Of a DNA stretch of 64,000 nucleotides, positions 1 through 47,133 are shown piece after piece. The translations under genes were made by a program, and so were the position numbers. Every line of letters begins with the position of its first letter. The stretch's first letter is position 1. Source of the DNA: Trochalopteron elliotii (Eukaryota; Chordata; Aves; Passeriformes; Leiothrichidae); assembly GCA_024734555.1 (NCBI GenBank), contig JANPWX010019821.1:1952877-2016876 (forward strand), read 5' to 3'. Below the pieces are notes generated by a model. The model was not told the DNA's origin. It did no database searches and worked only from the letters and a program-made list of their open reading frames with translations.

Positions 1-35263
<35,263 letters not shown>

Positions 35264-36425
35264 GAGAAGGTGTTTTGTGTGGTCATCCTTTCAAAGTGCA
35301 GAAAGGATAAAAGATACAGTATAAAAGTTGCAGTGCATACTGTAATTTATGAGCTTTTGCAACAGAGGATCCTTCTCTTGCACCACCTTTTTTGTGCATA
35401 AACTTTCTACTCCTAACTGTGAATTGTTGCTCTTTATTAAAAAGACTGGTGTACTTCTGCTGGTTTAAAACTATTTCTGATTGAGAATGTGCTGCTTAAT
35501 ACTGCCATTTCAACTGGAAAGTCTTAACTTCTGGATTACGCACTGCAACTGTTTTATATAATTCTCCCCATAAAAGGTAGGGGGAGAGGAATAGCACATA
35601 GTACCTTATGTGTGTTTCTTACGTTCTATTTGTTTTTCTTTTCACTGTGTCCTCTGCTTAACATTTTTTTATATTTGTAAGGAGAGAAATCCACCATTTG
35701 TGGTCAATCTGACCAAACTTAAGCGCATAGTTTTTAGCGGAAAAAGTGAGTGCCTTTTGCAGAAGGGAGAGTGCAGTTGATTTGAATGACCCTGCTGGAG
35801 TTACAAGAACATGCTACCTCTGTTTCACTCAAATTGTCTGCATGCTTATCATTGCAAGTGGTGCTTGCCTATTAATTTTTCCTGCACTTCTAAGTCGTTG
35901 GTGATGACTCACACAGAGCATTCTTGTGCCAGTACTATAGGTATAGATGTGATACCTAATCAACTTCAATTACAGTCAAATCATAATGTGAAAATCTCTT
36001 AAACTTGCCAATTATCATGCTTCGTTATTTCCATGCACCTCAGGTAAAAGTTCGTATCATTATAATAGAGTTCAAAAAACACAAGTGTTGGATACTGCAG
36101 AATAATATTGTCTAGCTGTCAGTTGTAATTTGTGTATAACAAAGGTTTTCTACCATTAGATCCTGCATTACTTACTTCCTGTACTTGAAAACTTTGATGG
36201 GGATAAAAAAAAAAAGGAAGCAAGGTTTCTTGCAGTGATAACTTTAAAATTGATATGAGGGAATATGATCCATTCTCTGTTCTAAAAAGCATGTAATTTT
36301 CATGGTGCGATATGTGTTTGTTTATATATATTGTATGTATATATATTAAGACTATTTTTTCCTTAATCTTACATTGTAGTAAATTTTAAAGGATTTTTCT
36401 ACAAATAAACTGTTGCTTGTTGCAT
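35264..36425 (+). other. DAPK1: DAPK1 3'UTR
   Basis: Non-coding sequence between the TAA and the cleavage region after 36409. It is AU-rich with a (TA)n-like block near 36320-36345. A weaker ATTAAA-type signal near 35438 could give a short UTR. The 3' limit is inferred from the polyadenylation signal. Confidence 0.75.
36404..36409 (+). terminator. DAPK1: Probable DAPK1 polyadenylation signal
   Basis: Canonical AATAAA within ACAAATAAACTG, about 1.14 kb after the stop. It is followed at once by GU-rich sequence (TGTTGCTTGTTG and CTTGTTG), the expected downstream element. Another AATAAA at 37603 could serve as a distal site. Confidence 0.8.
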
Positions 36426-36429
36426 CCTT

Positions 36430-39054
36430 GTTGATCACATTCTGTTGCTGAAGGGCATCAAAACTTCTCTTTTCTTTACAGTCAGAATTGAGGAGAGGCA
36501 ATGCCTGCCTTCTGAAGTTCTGGGAACTTCATGTTTGACTTCAGTGGGATTTCTTAGTATGCTGCAGGAATATTTATGGGGTTTTTTTATTGCGGTGCTG
36601 GTCCCTGTGCAGCAGAGGGATCTGCATTCATTTTAACAAATGGCAAGCCAAAGCAGTTTGCTACATAGCTTTTCCTTTGTGGTTTTTCATAATGGAAACC
36701 AAAACAGCAAATCTGAGTCTGTCATCAGGAATTCTCCAGATAATGCTGTGCTGCAGGGAGAGAGGACACTGCATTAGAACTTATGCTGCAACAATGGTCC
36801 TTTACATTAAATATCCCCTCATCACACAAGGGATTCTGCTAGTGCTGCTCATTTAAAATCTCAGCATCACTCCCTGCTGTTAGCTGCACTGTCTTGGTAT
36901 GGCACACTATGCAGGCAGCTTTGCACAATACCTCTGCCCTGTGTATGCTGCAAAGGTTTTAAGCAAGATCTTAAAATGCTAGTTGCTGTTTCCCCCCACC
37001 TTTCTTTGCCTGTTTTACTCTTGCTTCATTAAATCTTTCCCCAGGTTGCAGTTATTGTTGCACTCCATAGTTAACCATTCTTTTAAAGTCTGTTCCTCAG
37101 TAAGAAGTATGGTTTATGAGCAGTCCTACCCTGAGTTGTCTGTGTTTTGATACTCTGCTTCTGACAAACTGCATTCAGTGTCTCCCACCTCTGCTCTAAG
37201 TGGCTCTGTGCAGAGCCCAGCTCTGTGCAGCCTGTATTTACCTCTGTCGACTAATGGCCACTACCATACTTCAGTTTCCAGCTGTGGACATGTTTAGTAC
37301 TTCTGTCAGATTCTGGTAAGTGGAGGGGTCTTTCCCATGTCATAAAACTTTCTGGGTTTCTACCAGAAAATGTTTCCTCCCCTGCCCACCTCCCCAGATG
37401 GTTTATGGGTACTTGAGATGTGTGAAAACTACTCCTTTTACTTTCTTTTTGTTTCTCCCTTCCCAACAGCTTGTTTCTCACAGTTCCTTGCTTCCATTTA
37501 CCATAAAATGCAGACCTGGGAGTATAAATTACTTAGTGGGCTCTATGATGAACTTTTGACTAGAAGTCACAGCCTATTGCATAATTTACGGTTTTCATGA
37601 TAATAAACTCAGGAAAGTGAATCACAGTCACAGGACAGCTTTGGATTCCTTTCTTATAAATCCTGTGCTACAGATGAAAAAAGTAAATTGTTTCCTAGAT
37701 GACAATTTGGGGATAAAATAAAAAGCCAGCCAAGTGTTAGAAGTGAGCATCCCTTCTGTGGCTTCACTTTTATTAATGCCTTGTTGTGTTTTGTGAATGC
37801 GACTAGGAGCAGAGCTTTATTCTACAGTTTTTAGAACTGTGTTTCAAAGATGCACAGATCCTGCCCTCACTCATTCCAGAAATTGAGAAAATGCAGGTCT
37901 TTGCAAGGTCAAAAAGGTTTAGTTGTAACTGTATAGAATGTATAGTTCATGCAAAGAACATGATAAGCTTAGCTCCTGACAGTGAAATAACTGAAGCTGG
38001 ATACTAACCATCTTTGTAGCTTCAGAGAAGAGCTGCTAAAACATAATCTTGAGGATAAAGCAATGAATGACAATTTTCATTTTGTCTTCAAAATCCATAA
38101 TATAGACAAACTCTCAAGTTTGCTGCTCAAGGCCAAGATGTGTTACAGACTACCTTGCAGTTTAGAGAAGCATTCTATTGGCACCCAGATTCAAATCTTG
38201 AAGAAATTTTCTGAGGAACATAGGGAAGAAGCAAACACTTCGGTGCAGGCCATTTTGCCAATGATTTCTCCCCGGCATGCAGCAGCATGCATCAAATAAA
38301 AGAAGTACTTCATATGGCTGTTTTTTTATCGGTTGTACTGTCTCTGGAAGTTCTGTTGCTGACCTGCCTGCTGAGTTTGGAAGGCCACAAGAGATCAGTG
38401 GTTACATGCAAATGATTTTAAGGTGGGCCAAGGGCTTGCAGAGGCAGCCTTGGATGGAGGTGTGGATGTATATGATTTTTCTCACCTTAAAAGGGTGAGG
38501 ACAGAAGGGTAAGATGAAAAGGGTCACAGGTTTTAGAGGATTTAGGACATTTAGGATTCAAGTGATTGAGAAAGTTATGAAACTACAGGAGTTCAGAAAC
38601 TCCCAAATGTCACATGTTTGACAGAACCAGGAGGTTTAGAAAGGAGCCAGTTTCCTAACTGGTCAGGTCTTTACACACAGAAACAGTGAAGTTTTTAGAG
38701 CTGGCTGTGCTGGAGCCAATTTCGGGTCCTCAGCCTCTATTGGCTGTGTTCCTCCCTCAAAGGAGAAGTTACCTCCCTAATTCACTGCAACCTTTTTATT
38801 GCAGAGATGCTGTGTTGCAGGATCATTGTTTAAAACATGTGCCTCGATTTGAATTGCATCACTATTTCAACTTTGCCAGTGAAATGGAGGAATAATGCCC
38901 AAGGTGTAACTCCAAAGAAAGTAAATGAAGCATGCTGTTGGCTAAGTCAGAGGAGATGGAGCAATACAGTACCTTTGAGGGTGGCCTAAAAGCACTCTGC
39001 ACAGTATTAAAATTTATTTCTATTTTATTTTTTATCTGTTAAAGTCAGTCCACT
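36430..39054. other. Intergenic, no gene recognised
   Basis: About 2.6 kb downstream of the DAPK1 polyadenylation site. Open frames of up to 88 codons (for example 38063-38299) show no familiar motif or splice context. Transcriptional read-through may extend here. Confidence 0.75.
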
Positions 39055-39187
39055 GTGTCACCAAAAAAAACCCCAAACCCCCCCCAAAGAAAAACAAAAA
39101 ACCAAACCAAAGCAAACAAAAACCCCAACAAACAAATAAAAAACCAAAACAAAGAAAAAAAAAAACATCACCACCCCCCCACCAAAA
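39055..39187. repeat. A/C-rich low-complexity block
   Basis: Almost only A and C on the + strand (AAACCCC, CAAA and AACAAA runs) for about 130 nt. The open frame reading through it is an artefact of composition. Confidence 0.85.
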
Positions 39188-42100
39188 ATTCACTCACATT
39201 TCTTTTCAGGCATTTTCTGACTCAGAAGACAAGGCTGTGGGTGGAAAAGAGAAAGAAAATCAGTTTTCAACAATGCCTAAGGTACTTGCTTTCTAAAAGG
39301 GTTACAGCCAAGCCACTCAGACTTTGCAGGTAGAAGTCTTTGGGTCTTCAAAAGTCAGGTGAGTGGTACATAGAAGAGAACAGATGGTATTCCTCTGTAT
39401 GGCTACGCCATTTATCATAACAAGATTTACAGGAGCAGCAGCTATGCTGCCTCAAAGCCAGATGAGTATCTTGGTGGACCTGGTTCAGTTTTGCATTAAC
39501 CAAACTGACCTAGCATTTCTGCACCAGCCAGACTGCTTTGGGTGAGGTCCAAATCCAACACATGCATATTTAAAGTCGTTTTTCAGAAAGCAATTTTGTT
39601 GCTGAGTCAATTGGATGTATCTTAAAATTCAGCGGCCTGTCCTGAGACAAAGCAAGCCCAGACCACCTTGCCCAAACTCTTGGCTCCTGCTGTCAGCAAG
39701 CCTAGGACACCTACACTGCCAATATGCATTCACGTACCCTAGGCAGAGAGGAAGACTAAGAAGAATTCAGGGTAGGGTGATAAGGGGTCTCAAACAGGAG
39801 TGAATGCTTGGACATGCTTCACCATACATGGATTTCTCGGCAAAGAGATGCTGACAGCCTGAGCTCACACGCTCCTCCTGCAGAAATGTACCACCTGCTG
39901 CAATGGAGTACGCAATTCTGGTGGCTCTGCGTCCAGGCTCATGAATACACACTCTGTTGTATCTGCACAGGATTCAGAGTGCAGCTTGGCGAGCTATCTT
40001 CCCTATGGATTCGGGCATGGTCACAGCTGAGTGTAACATCTGGAGAAGCTCTGAGCTATATGTGTTGGAAGTATAGTCAGGATGCTTCTGCTGCACCTCA
40101 GCAATTGAAGCTGGAGGGCTGGGGAGAGGGTTGGAATTTGTATGAGTAAGGACTGAGTGAGACATCAGCATGTGGTGCACAGGGAGGGGAGGGTGAAGTT
40201 GTACTTTTCAAAACCATTGTCAGAGAAACATGGGAGAGAGGGGAAGGCTCTTGCATTAGAGGGGCTAGACTGCTGATGTTGAAAGACATGCATGTGTATG
40301 ACTCTTTGAGTCATCTTATGCTTCACTTTTTCAGCTGTTCATTGCATTGCAAAACTAACTTTTGTAGCCTAGCCACAAAGAAGTATGTCCCCATGAAAAA
40401 TGAATCAACTTCACTTGCAGATCCCCCTGCACAAGGACTGCTTACAAGTCAAAATAGATGTAGCAATCAGCTAAGCAAAAGGAGTGCAGAGAGAAGGTTA
40501 GCAGCCAATTTTGCTATCACTAAATTTACCTACAAAACTCTATAACTTTGTATCATTTTTAGGTCTTTCTATTGGTTGCAAATGTGAGAAAAAAAGCACT
40601 CTGCTGAGTGTAATCAATTACTGCAAAGCCAAAACTTGTATTACTGGAAAAACAAAGGGTGCAAGTCTCGAAGCTTGTGCCAAAGGCAATGTATCAGTGT
40701 ATATGAAAGCCAGTGTGGGTCCAGGTGAGTTGTAGGACAGAAACATATTCTACGCTCTTATGCCTATAGTATGGATTATTTAATCATTCCTAAGGTATAT
40801 ATCTGCAGAAGAAGCAGGAAAGGAATTTCTTTAGAAGTGTTTCCCAATAACACCTGATAGCTAGGATTAGACTCAACTTGGTTATACTTAAGAAATTAAC
40901 CACCATCCTCTACAAGTAGAACACTTTAAATAAAAAAATTCTACAAACCCCTGGGGATTGTGTTGGCAACTGCAGAATGTTGTAGCAATTACCCTGGAAA
41001 ACGTGGAAGGAGTGAGTAACCATAACTAAATTAGCATCAGATAGGATGGGCTAAATTTCCTCAGTTGCTCAAAGTCAGAAGAAAATATCAGTTGCAGCTG
41101 CTAGACCTGGTAGTCAGGTACCAGTAAAGGTTTCAGAGAAACCTTAAGTCATCCTTTGCAGTATCAATCTGCTTACAGAGGTTCAGAAAGAAGCTTCATG
41201 AATGTTTAAAGTGATGGAATAACACCGTTTCCATGTAGGCTTCAAGAACTGAATCAAGGCACAAAGCTTGCAAGTACTATTGAGAAGAGTAGGATTTCCA
41301 GGCCTTTTTATCCCAGCTAATAACACCTGCCTGAGAAGTGTTCTGCAAAGTACTTATTGCTGCCATTCCAGGGAAATACAGAAAGGAACCTAATCTGGTG
41401 TCAGTTTGGGTCTACAGGACAGATATTAATAGATGAATAAAAAGCTACCATGTGACTTCCCATTTGTCATTCATTCTCCAAGACATACTGCTGGTTTGTA
41501 CTTAGCAAAACAGGAAAAATATTTTTCAGCAGAAGGTGAAGGACAGTTACAGGAAGAACAACCTCCCCAGCTGTGACTTAGCACCGTGCACTTGTCCTAT
41601 TTCTTACTATCATGGCTAGGAAAGGTCTACAGAACTCCCATAGCCACCATAGAAAAGCATGCCAGAGAGAAATTCTCCCTTGTTTTATACATTCTTCTTC
41701 AGTAAGGATGTTCAGTTATTTAAACGTTCAGTCTTCCATGCTAACATAGTATTTTCATAATTCCCTTACCAGACCCACCTTTCTGCTTTAAATTGCTAAC
41801 TGCAGGAAAGAGTGCTACATCACTCATGTGAAACAGTGTGTGGCACCAGATGAACCAGGCATTGCACAGAAGGAGAGCACAGGTCAAAGTGACTGCATGA
41901 TAGATAAACATGACGGTCCCAAGGGCTTCTTTCTACTATCTTATCTACTACTTCAACCACGAGCCCAACTCCAGCAAAATTCATAGCTGCACAGTGTGAA
42001 TGTGATCTCTGAATTTCCCATGGATATACCTGTAAATACCAAAATATGGCATCTGGTGAGGAGAACAAAGGTGGAACTGTTTTATGTTTCTCTTTATGGT

Positions 42101-42885
42101 GCACTAGACCTAAAGCATCTTTCACATTGCACCAGTAAGCTCAGGAGCAGACTTCATAATCACAAAGGAGTCTCACTAAACTCAAGTTTGATGTTCATGG
42201 GTACTTGTACTACTGCATTAAGCACTAAGGGGAGCATTCCTGCCTTTTTCAAAGCTCCTTGGACTACACCTTTTCATTTCCAGAAGACACCAATTTATAT
42301 AAAATTGCTGGAAACCACTTGTTTTTAGCAAATATTTATCATTACTATCTCTGAGGCACATTGTTTTTAATGTGTTTCAATGAAAACTCTAAAAGATTTT
42401 CTCCAACGGAAAAACATAACCTTTGGCAGAAATTGTCTGTAATCTCCTAAGAGAGACTTCTGCCAACTGTTACTTTGACTGGTAAGTGAATTCATATGCA
42501 AATTGTTTCTGTTGTTAGAAGAATTAGTTTCAAAATCTGATTTTAAAAAACTCCTGTAATCCACTATCAGTCTGAAACCACAACTCCTTGTTAGACACCT
42601 ACATAACGATACCATAGCGGAGTCATGACTTCAGTGTGCCTTTGCATAACAGACAGAAGTTGTGGTTGTTTAACACCAGCAGGAAATTAAACCCAAATAA
42701 ACCACTCCCCTTACCCACAAAGTTCCCAATAAGAGAGGGACAAAGGCAGAGGCTATGGGCTGAGATAACAATTTCCTGAATGCAAAAAACAATGGAGTAA
42801 GAAACATGCAATAACAACAAAATGAATGCCAAAAGTTTACCAAGAGAGAAGGTGTTTTACCTACAGAAATGTATCCACCCTCAGG
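39188..42885. other. Intergenic, no gene recognised
   Basis: Unique-looking sequence. A 113-codon frame at 39808-40149 and others around it have no recognisable domain and overlap frames on the opposite strand. Confidence 0.7.
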
Positions 42886-42889
42886 AACA

Positions 42890-43215
42890 CAAACAAGATG
42901 GCAGGTGCTGCACACAGGTCATGCCCACGTGGCTTCCCAGACAAAGGCAAGGTGGCAACCTTCCCATGCCCTGCACCAGTCCAGGACAAGGGCCAAGAGC
43001 ACGGGGTGGGGGGCGCTCCCACAGACCGTGCTTCCCCACACTTTCCCACTGGAGAGGGGGAGGCAAAATGACACCCTTCTGCTGGTGCAACGAGGTTTTC
43101 CTGCCAAAGCCATGCTCCCGGGCATGCTGTGGGAGGTGTGGAAGAACAACCTGGCCAGGTCTCCTGCAGCACTCAGCCCCACCTCTCCCTGCCACCAGCA
43201 GAGTGTGAAAGAAGA
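42890..43215. other. Isolated GC-rich block
   Basis: About 320 nt of clearly higher GC than the flanks, with several overlapping open frames on both strands (up to 157 codons). CpGs are present but not dense. No domain, tRNA or repeat family recognised. It could be an old GC-rich transposon piece, an exon of an unannotated transcript or a regulatory island. Confidence 0.5.
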
Positions 43216-46200
43216 CCACCTTCCCTTACAGGAATTTAGAGCTTTGCATCCATGCATGCACAGCAGATATGAAAACTGTTATGTCACTGCAACCTTATTA
43301 TTAACATCCACCAGGCCCAGAGCCACATTTTGCATGAGCTAAAGCTGATTTCCATTTGTATCTTGGAGAAACTGATCTGCAGACTTAATCTCAGCCAACT
43401 CAAGGGCTTACGTTTCTATGTCTGTGCTGAAGTTAACCCCAAAAAGTAAAGCGTGCAAACAGTGCTAATGACATTTTTGGGAAGCAGATCACTTGCAGAT
43501 ACAATAATTTGAGTTGTAACAAGAAGTTGTTGTATTCTCTTTCTTCAATCTCCAGTTTTAAAACTTATCTGTCAAGTTGTTTGGAATTTTCAAATCTAGG
43601 AAACGTAATGAAGTTATGGAAATCTTGTAGTGTAAGTGATTTTGGCTATATTGTGAAAAACAACGACCAAGAAATTGGGCTGGAATTGCTCATTGTAAAC
43701 ATTGTCCAAGAGTGCAGTCTTTCACACCAAAAGAGAGTCCGATTTCTGCCTCCTCTGCTTGGTAGAAGTGTTTCCTCTGTGTGCCCAGCAGAAGACTCTC
43801 TACTGTGGACCAGAGGGTGCTTCCCAACACTTGAAAATCCCAGCTGGAGACATACCGTGTCATGTTCGTAACTCAGACAAGGCCTTTATTAGCACTGCCA
43901 ACAACAGGCATTTTCTGAATGCTCTGTTGCCATCAGGCAGGGTGTGGTGCAAGGTTATTAAACTGCCTCTGCCACTTAGTTTTCATCTGACACATGCTTA
44001 ATTGTGAGGATGTCCTTCCTCCTATTAGTGTTTGAATCAGTCCCACTGTAAATTAGAAATGTTGTCCAAACCACATTATACAGTAAAAAGTATTTAAAAC
44101 CACAGCCATAGTATTACGGTAGAGGCAAGTTCAGATGACGTGTTGTGTCCTTACATTTCCCACCATCAGCCAAGAATACCACTGTCTTATTCCTGATGGG
44201 CAGAGATGCAGTAGTTGACATGACAAAGGGACTGTCTGGACTCCTGTGGGGAGAGGAGGGCTGCAGTGTAAGCTATTAGTAAGAGAGACACTTTATACAA
44301 TGTTCTCTGCCATCTCCTGCTATTTCTCTTAATTTTATGGAAGGAAATTGGTGATGAAGGCAAAATGGGAATGTGAAAAAGAAGGAAATGGGTGAAGTAA
44401 TTGGTTTCTCAATCTCGTTGAATGGCTGGGGATATGTACTAGTATCTGTTGATCGAAGGTGCAGTGTCCAGGTTGCCAAGGACTGAAATTAGAGTCTAGG
44501 GAAAAAAAAAAGGTTAATGTTCTTACAAGAGGAATAAATTTCACAAGCTATGAAGTTTTGCTATATCATAAATAGCTATAGTCCTTCCTTCCAGCTTTTA
44601 ATCCATCAGGGAATCAAATTACAGACAGTTTCAAATCTTGGAAGCCAGATGTGCTTCTCCTAACCTCTGCTCCCCGAAGCCTATCTGCGATTGCCAGCTC
44701 TAACAAACCAAGTAAATAGAACACTTTGGGGAATGGGAACAGAATAATTACGTGTTGAAACACTCAGACTAGAAAATGGCACTCACCTTTGGAAAACATC
44801 TACACTGCTTTCTGCAGGGAGCAGAGAGAGTTTTAAATGGCAGCTGGAGGTAATGACAAGTCCTCTTCATTACTCCCATGATGCAGAAAGAGTCTTGGGA
44901 AAGGGAAGCCCTCGTTCGTCCATAGTCGGGATAAACAAGGCACCTGGAAAATAAGATAAGCCACTCGTTCTAAAGCCAACCCACATTCTGGTACGGTTTC
45001 CTGGAGAGCCCTGTACGTCCAGTTTTGACAGAGTTCCTTTAGACTGATTGCAAGAGGGAGTCTAATTCTGCCAGCTTAGTAAGTGCTGTACTCAGCTTAC
45101 TTAAACTGTCTTGTAAAAATAGCATTGTTAGAGATTACTGGGAAACAGTAAACAGAACTAAGCATGCAGCAGCTAACGTTACTACATGTTTTGGGCAGAG
45201 AGGAGCAGGTGCTTTTCTGGATGATAGCCACAGTTTAAAGCCATAGTCCATGTGTTTTGATCGGGAGACTGCTGGCAACTGATCAACAAATGTAACCAAG
45301 GCTGACATCTCCTGTTTGGAGAGTGGTTGGTGTGTGACTGCATGTGTGTTTATAGCTAGAGTCAGGACAGATGACAGGGGTTAGGTACTCTGTTGCAGCA
45401 ACTTCTGTGCTTCTCGTGTTTTGCTTTTTTCTACTTTTGAGTTTTACTTTATTCCAGAATATTTTGGCAAAAATGGAGAGAGTAATAGAGAGTTTATATA
45501 TGACATGTAAGGCTAGGTGTATTGGATTCTGGTTGGGGAAAATCTGCCTGGCTTGCCGCAGAAGAGATTTTAACCAGGTTCTGCCATTAGTCAGCACTTT
45601 AGTCTCAACACTCTAAGTTTTGATGGTCCATTTCTCCTGGGTTTCTTAAATTAATCTAAAGCTGTGTTGCACTAAAAGGGGAAGATCTGTCCTGTCCACC
45701 CTTGTTTGCAGTGTTTTGGGCTCACACTAGTACCTGGCATGCTCAGCCATTTCAGATCACTCATCCAGCAGGAAGCTGTCACTTGGCTTTGAGGGCATTG
45801 TTTGCAGTCCAATGAGCTTGCTGCTACAGCTTAGAGCAGAAATGAGAATTGACAGAAGAGGGAAGGTCCAGAATGTCTTTTCTTCAGCACTAATTCTGGT
45901 TCCAATCACCTTGAATTGCTTGGTAAACCACACCTATAAATACTTTCAAACTCTGTAAAGGTTTGACTTCAGTATTTGTTTAAGCTAAAAATATTTCCAT
46001 AAGCTCTGGTGAAACTGTCTAGATGCGAGTGGCTTTTGCCAGAAAATAAAGTAGTCCTCTACCCACTTCCAGGGAAACAGCAACTATCCCAAATCCAGAA
46101 ATGCTAGCAGATGTGAGCTGGTAAAGCCTGTACCCTGAGAATGTTTAACCAAGAAGGCAAGCCCTGAGTACCAACTGCACCTGCTGTGGAGAGGACAGCA

Positions 46201-46561
46201 CCACAAATGCAGCACTGTGGGATTGACCTCTTCTAACTCACTGCTCTTCCTTCAGTACTATATTACTCCTGTTAGCAAATTGGGAGTGACATCCACAGCC
46301 CTTTCCTTCTCTCCTCAAGCTCCTGAGTACAGCTAATTCTGGTCCATCTGGTGATGAAGCAAGGGTTAGTACTGAAGAAAGGAAAAGGAAGTTTGCTGTG
46401 CTCTTGCCTGCGCTACAGGATTCCTGCGCTGAAGTCACTGAGTCCTTCCTTGACCCAGCTCCCTGTGGTGTGCTGACAGGTAATAGACTTGCCCAGCCTT
46501 CAAGGGTTGGGCTGCAGCTCAGCTCAGGGATTGTTTCTAAAACTAGTTCAAGTCTCAGTGC
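43216..46561. other. Intergenic, no gene recognised
   Basis: No supported coding exon, RNA gene or transposon seen in about 3.3 kb. Confidence 0.7.
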
Positions 46562-46654
46562 TGCAGATGTTGCTTCCTAAACCAATATAATGAGCAAGAT
46601 TAATTTTAAATTCAAAGCACTGTTACAAAGCAAGCCTCAATTTTCCATTTCTTG
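46562..46654. repeat. 93-bp direct repeat, copy 1
   Basis: Matches 47041-47133 base for base without gaps and with five differences by my count (about 95% identity). Shared core includes TTGCTTCCTAAACCAATATA and CTCAATTTTCCATTTCTTG. Confidence 0.9.
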
Positions 46655-47040
46655 AGCTTTCAAATGGCCATTACTTTTGCTAAGCTCCCAAGAGCTACAT
46701 AGGCTGTGCTGGTCCTGCAGCACTGTCACAGGTGTAGATGTGAGCCACTGCCACCCCACCTCAACAGGACCTGGGCTTCACATGCTGTGATAAAACAAGG
46801 ACTGGGAGGAGATAGGCTAGATGGAGGTGTGGATGAAAAGGCGCAGAACATGAAGAAAAAATGTGGTACTACTTACCATTAAACATTTTTGAGCAAAACT
46901 CATCTGTGCGTCATCTGTCCCCCTTCATCTCTTCCATTATATCCATAAGATATTTTTAGTCTATTGGCTTTTGGATTTGTTGCTTTCCTTTCCATCTGAA
47001 AAGAAAGGGGAGCATGCTTTTATAGATAGGCAGCAGCTGC
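46655..47040. other. Spacer between direct repeats
   Basis: 386 nt with no recognised feature. Confidence 0.75.
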
Positions 47041-47133
47041 TGCAAACGTTGCTTCCTAAACCAATATAATGAGCAAGATTAATTTTAAGTTCAAAGCACT
47101 GTTGCAAAGCAAGACTCAATTTTCCATTTCTTG
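47041..47133. repeat. 93-bp direct repeat, copy 2
   Basis: Second copy, same orientation, 479 bp after the first. Similarity stops sharply at both ends, which fits a short segmental duplication or two copies of a small interspersed element. Confidence 0.9.

Noticed and set aside
42822..43342. Overlapping frames of 81-157 codons on both strands as a gene
   Set aside because: A GC-rich block lowers stop frequency in all frames. No domain, splice context or codon signature favours one frame.
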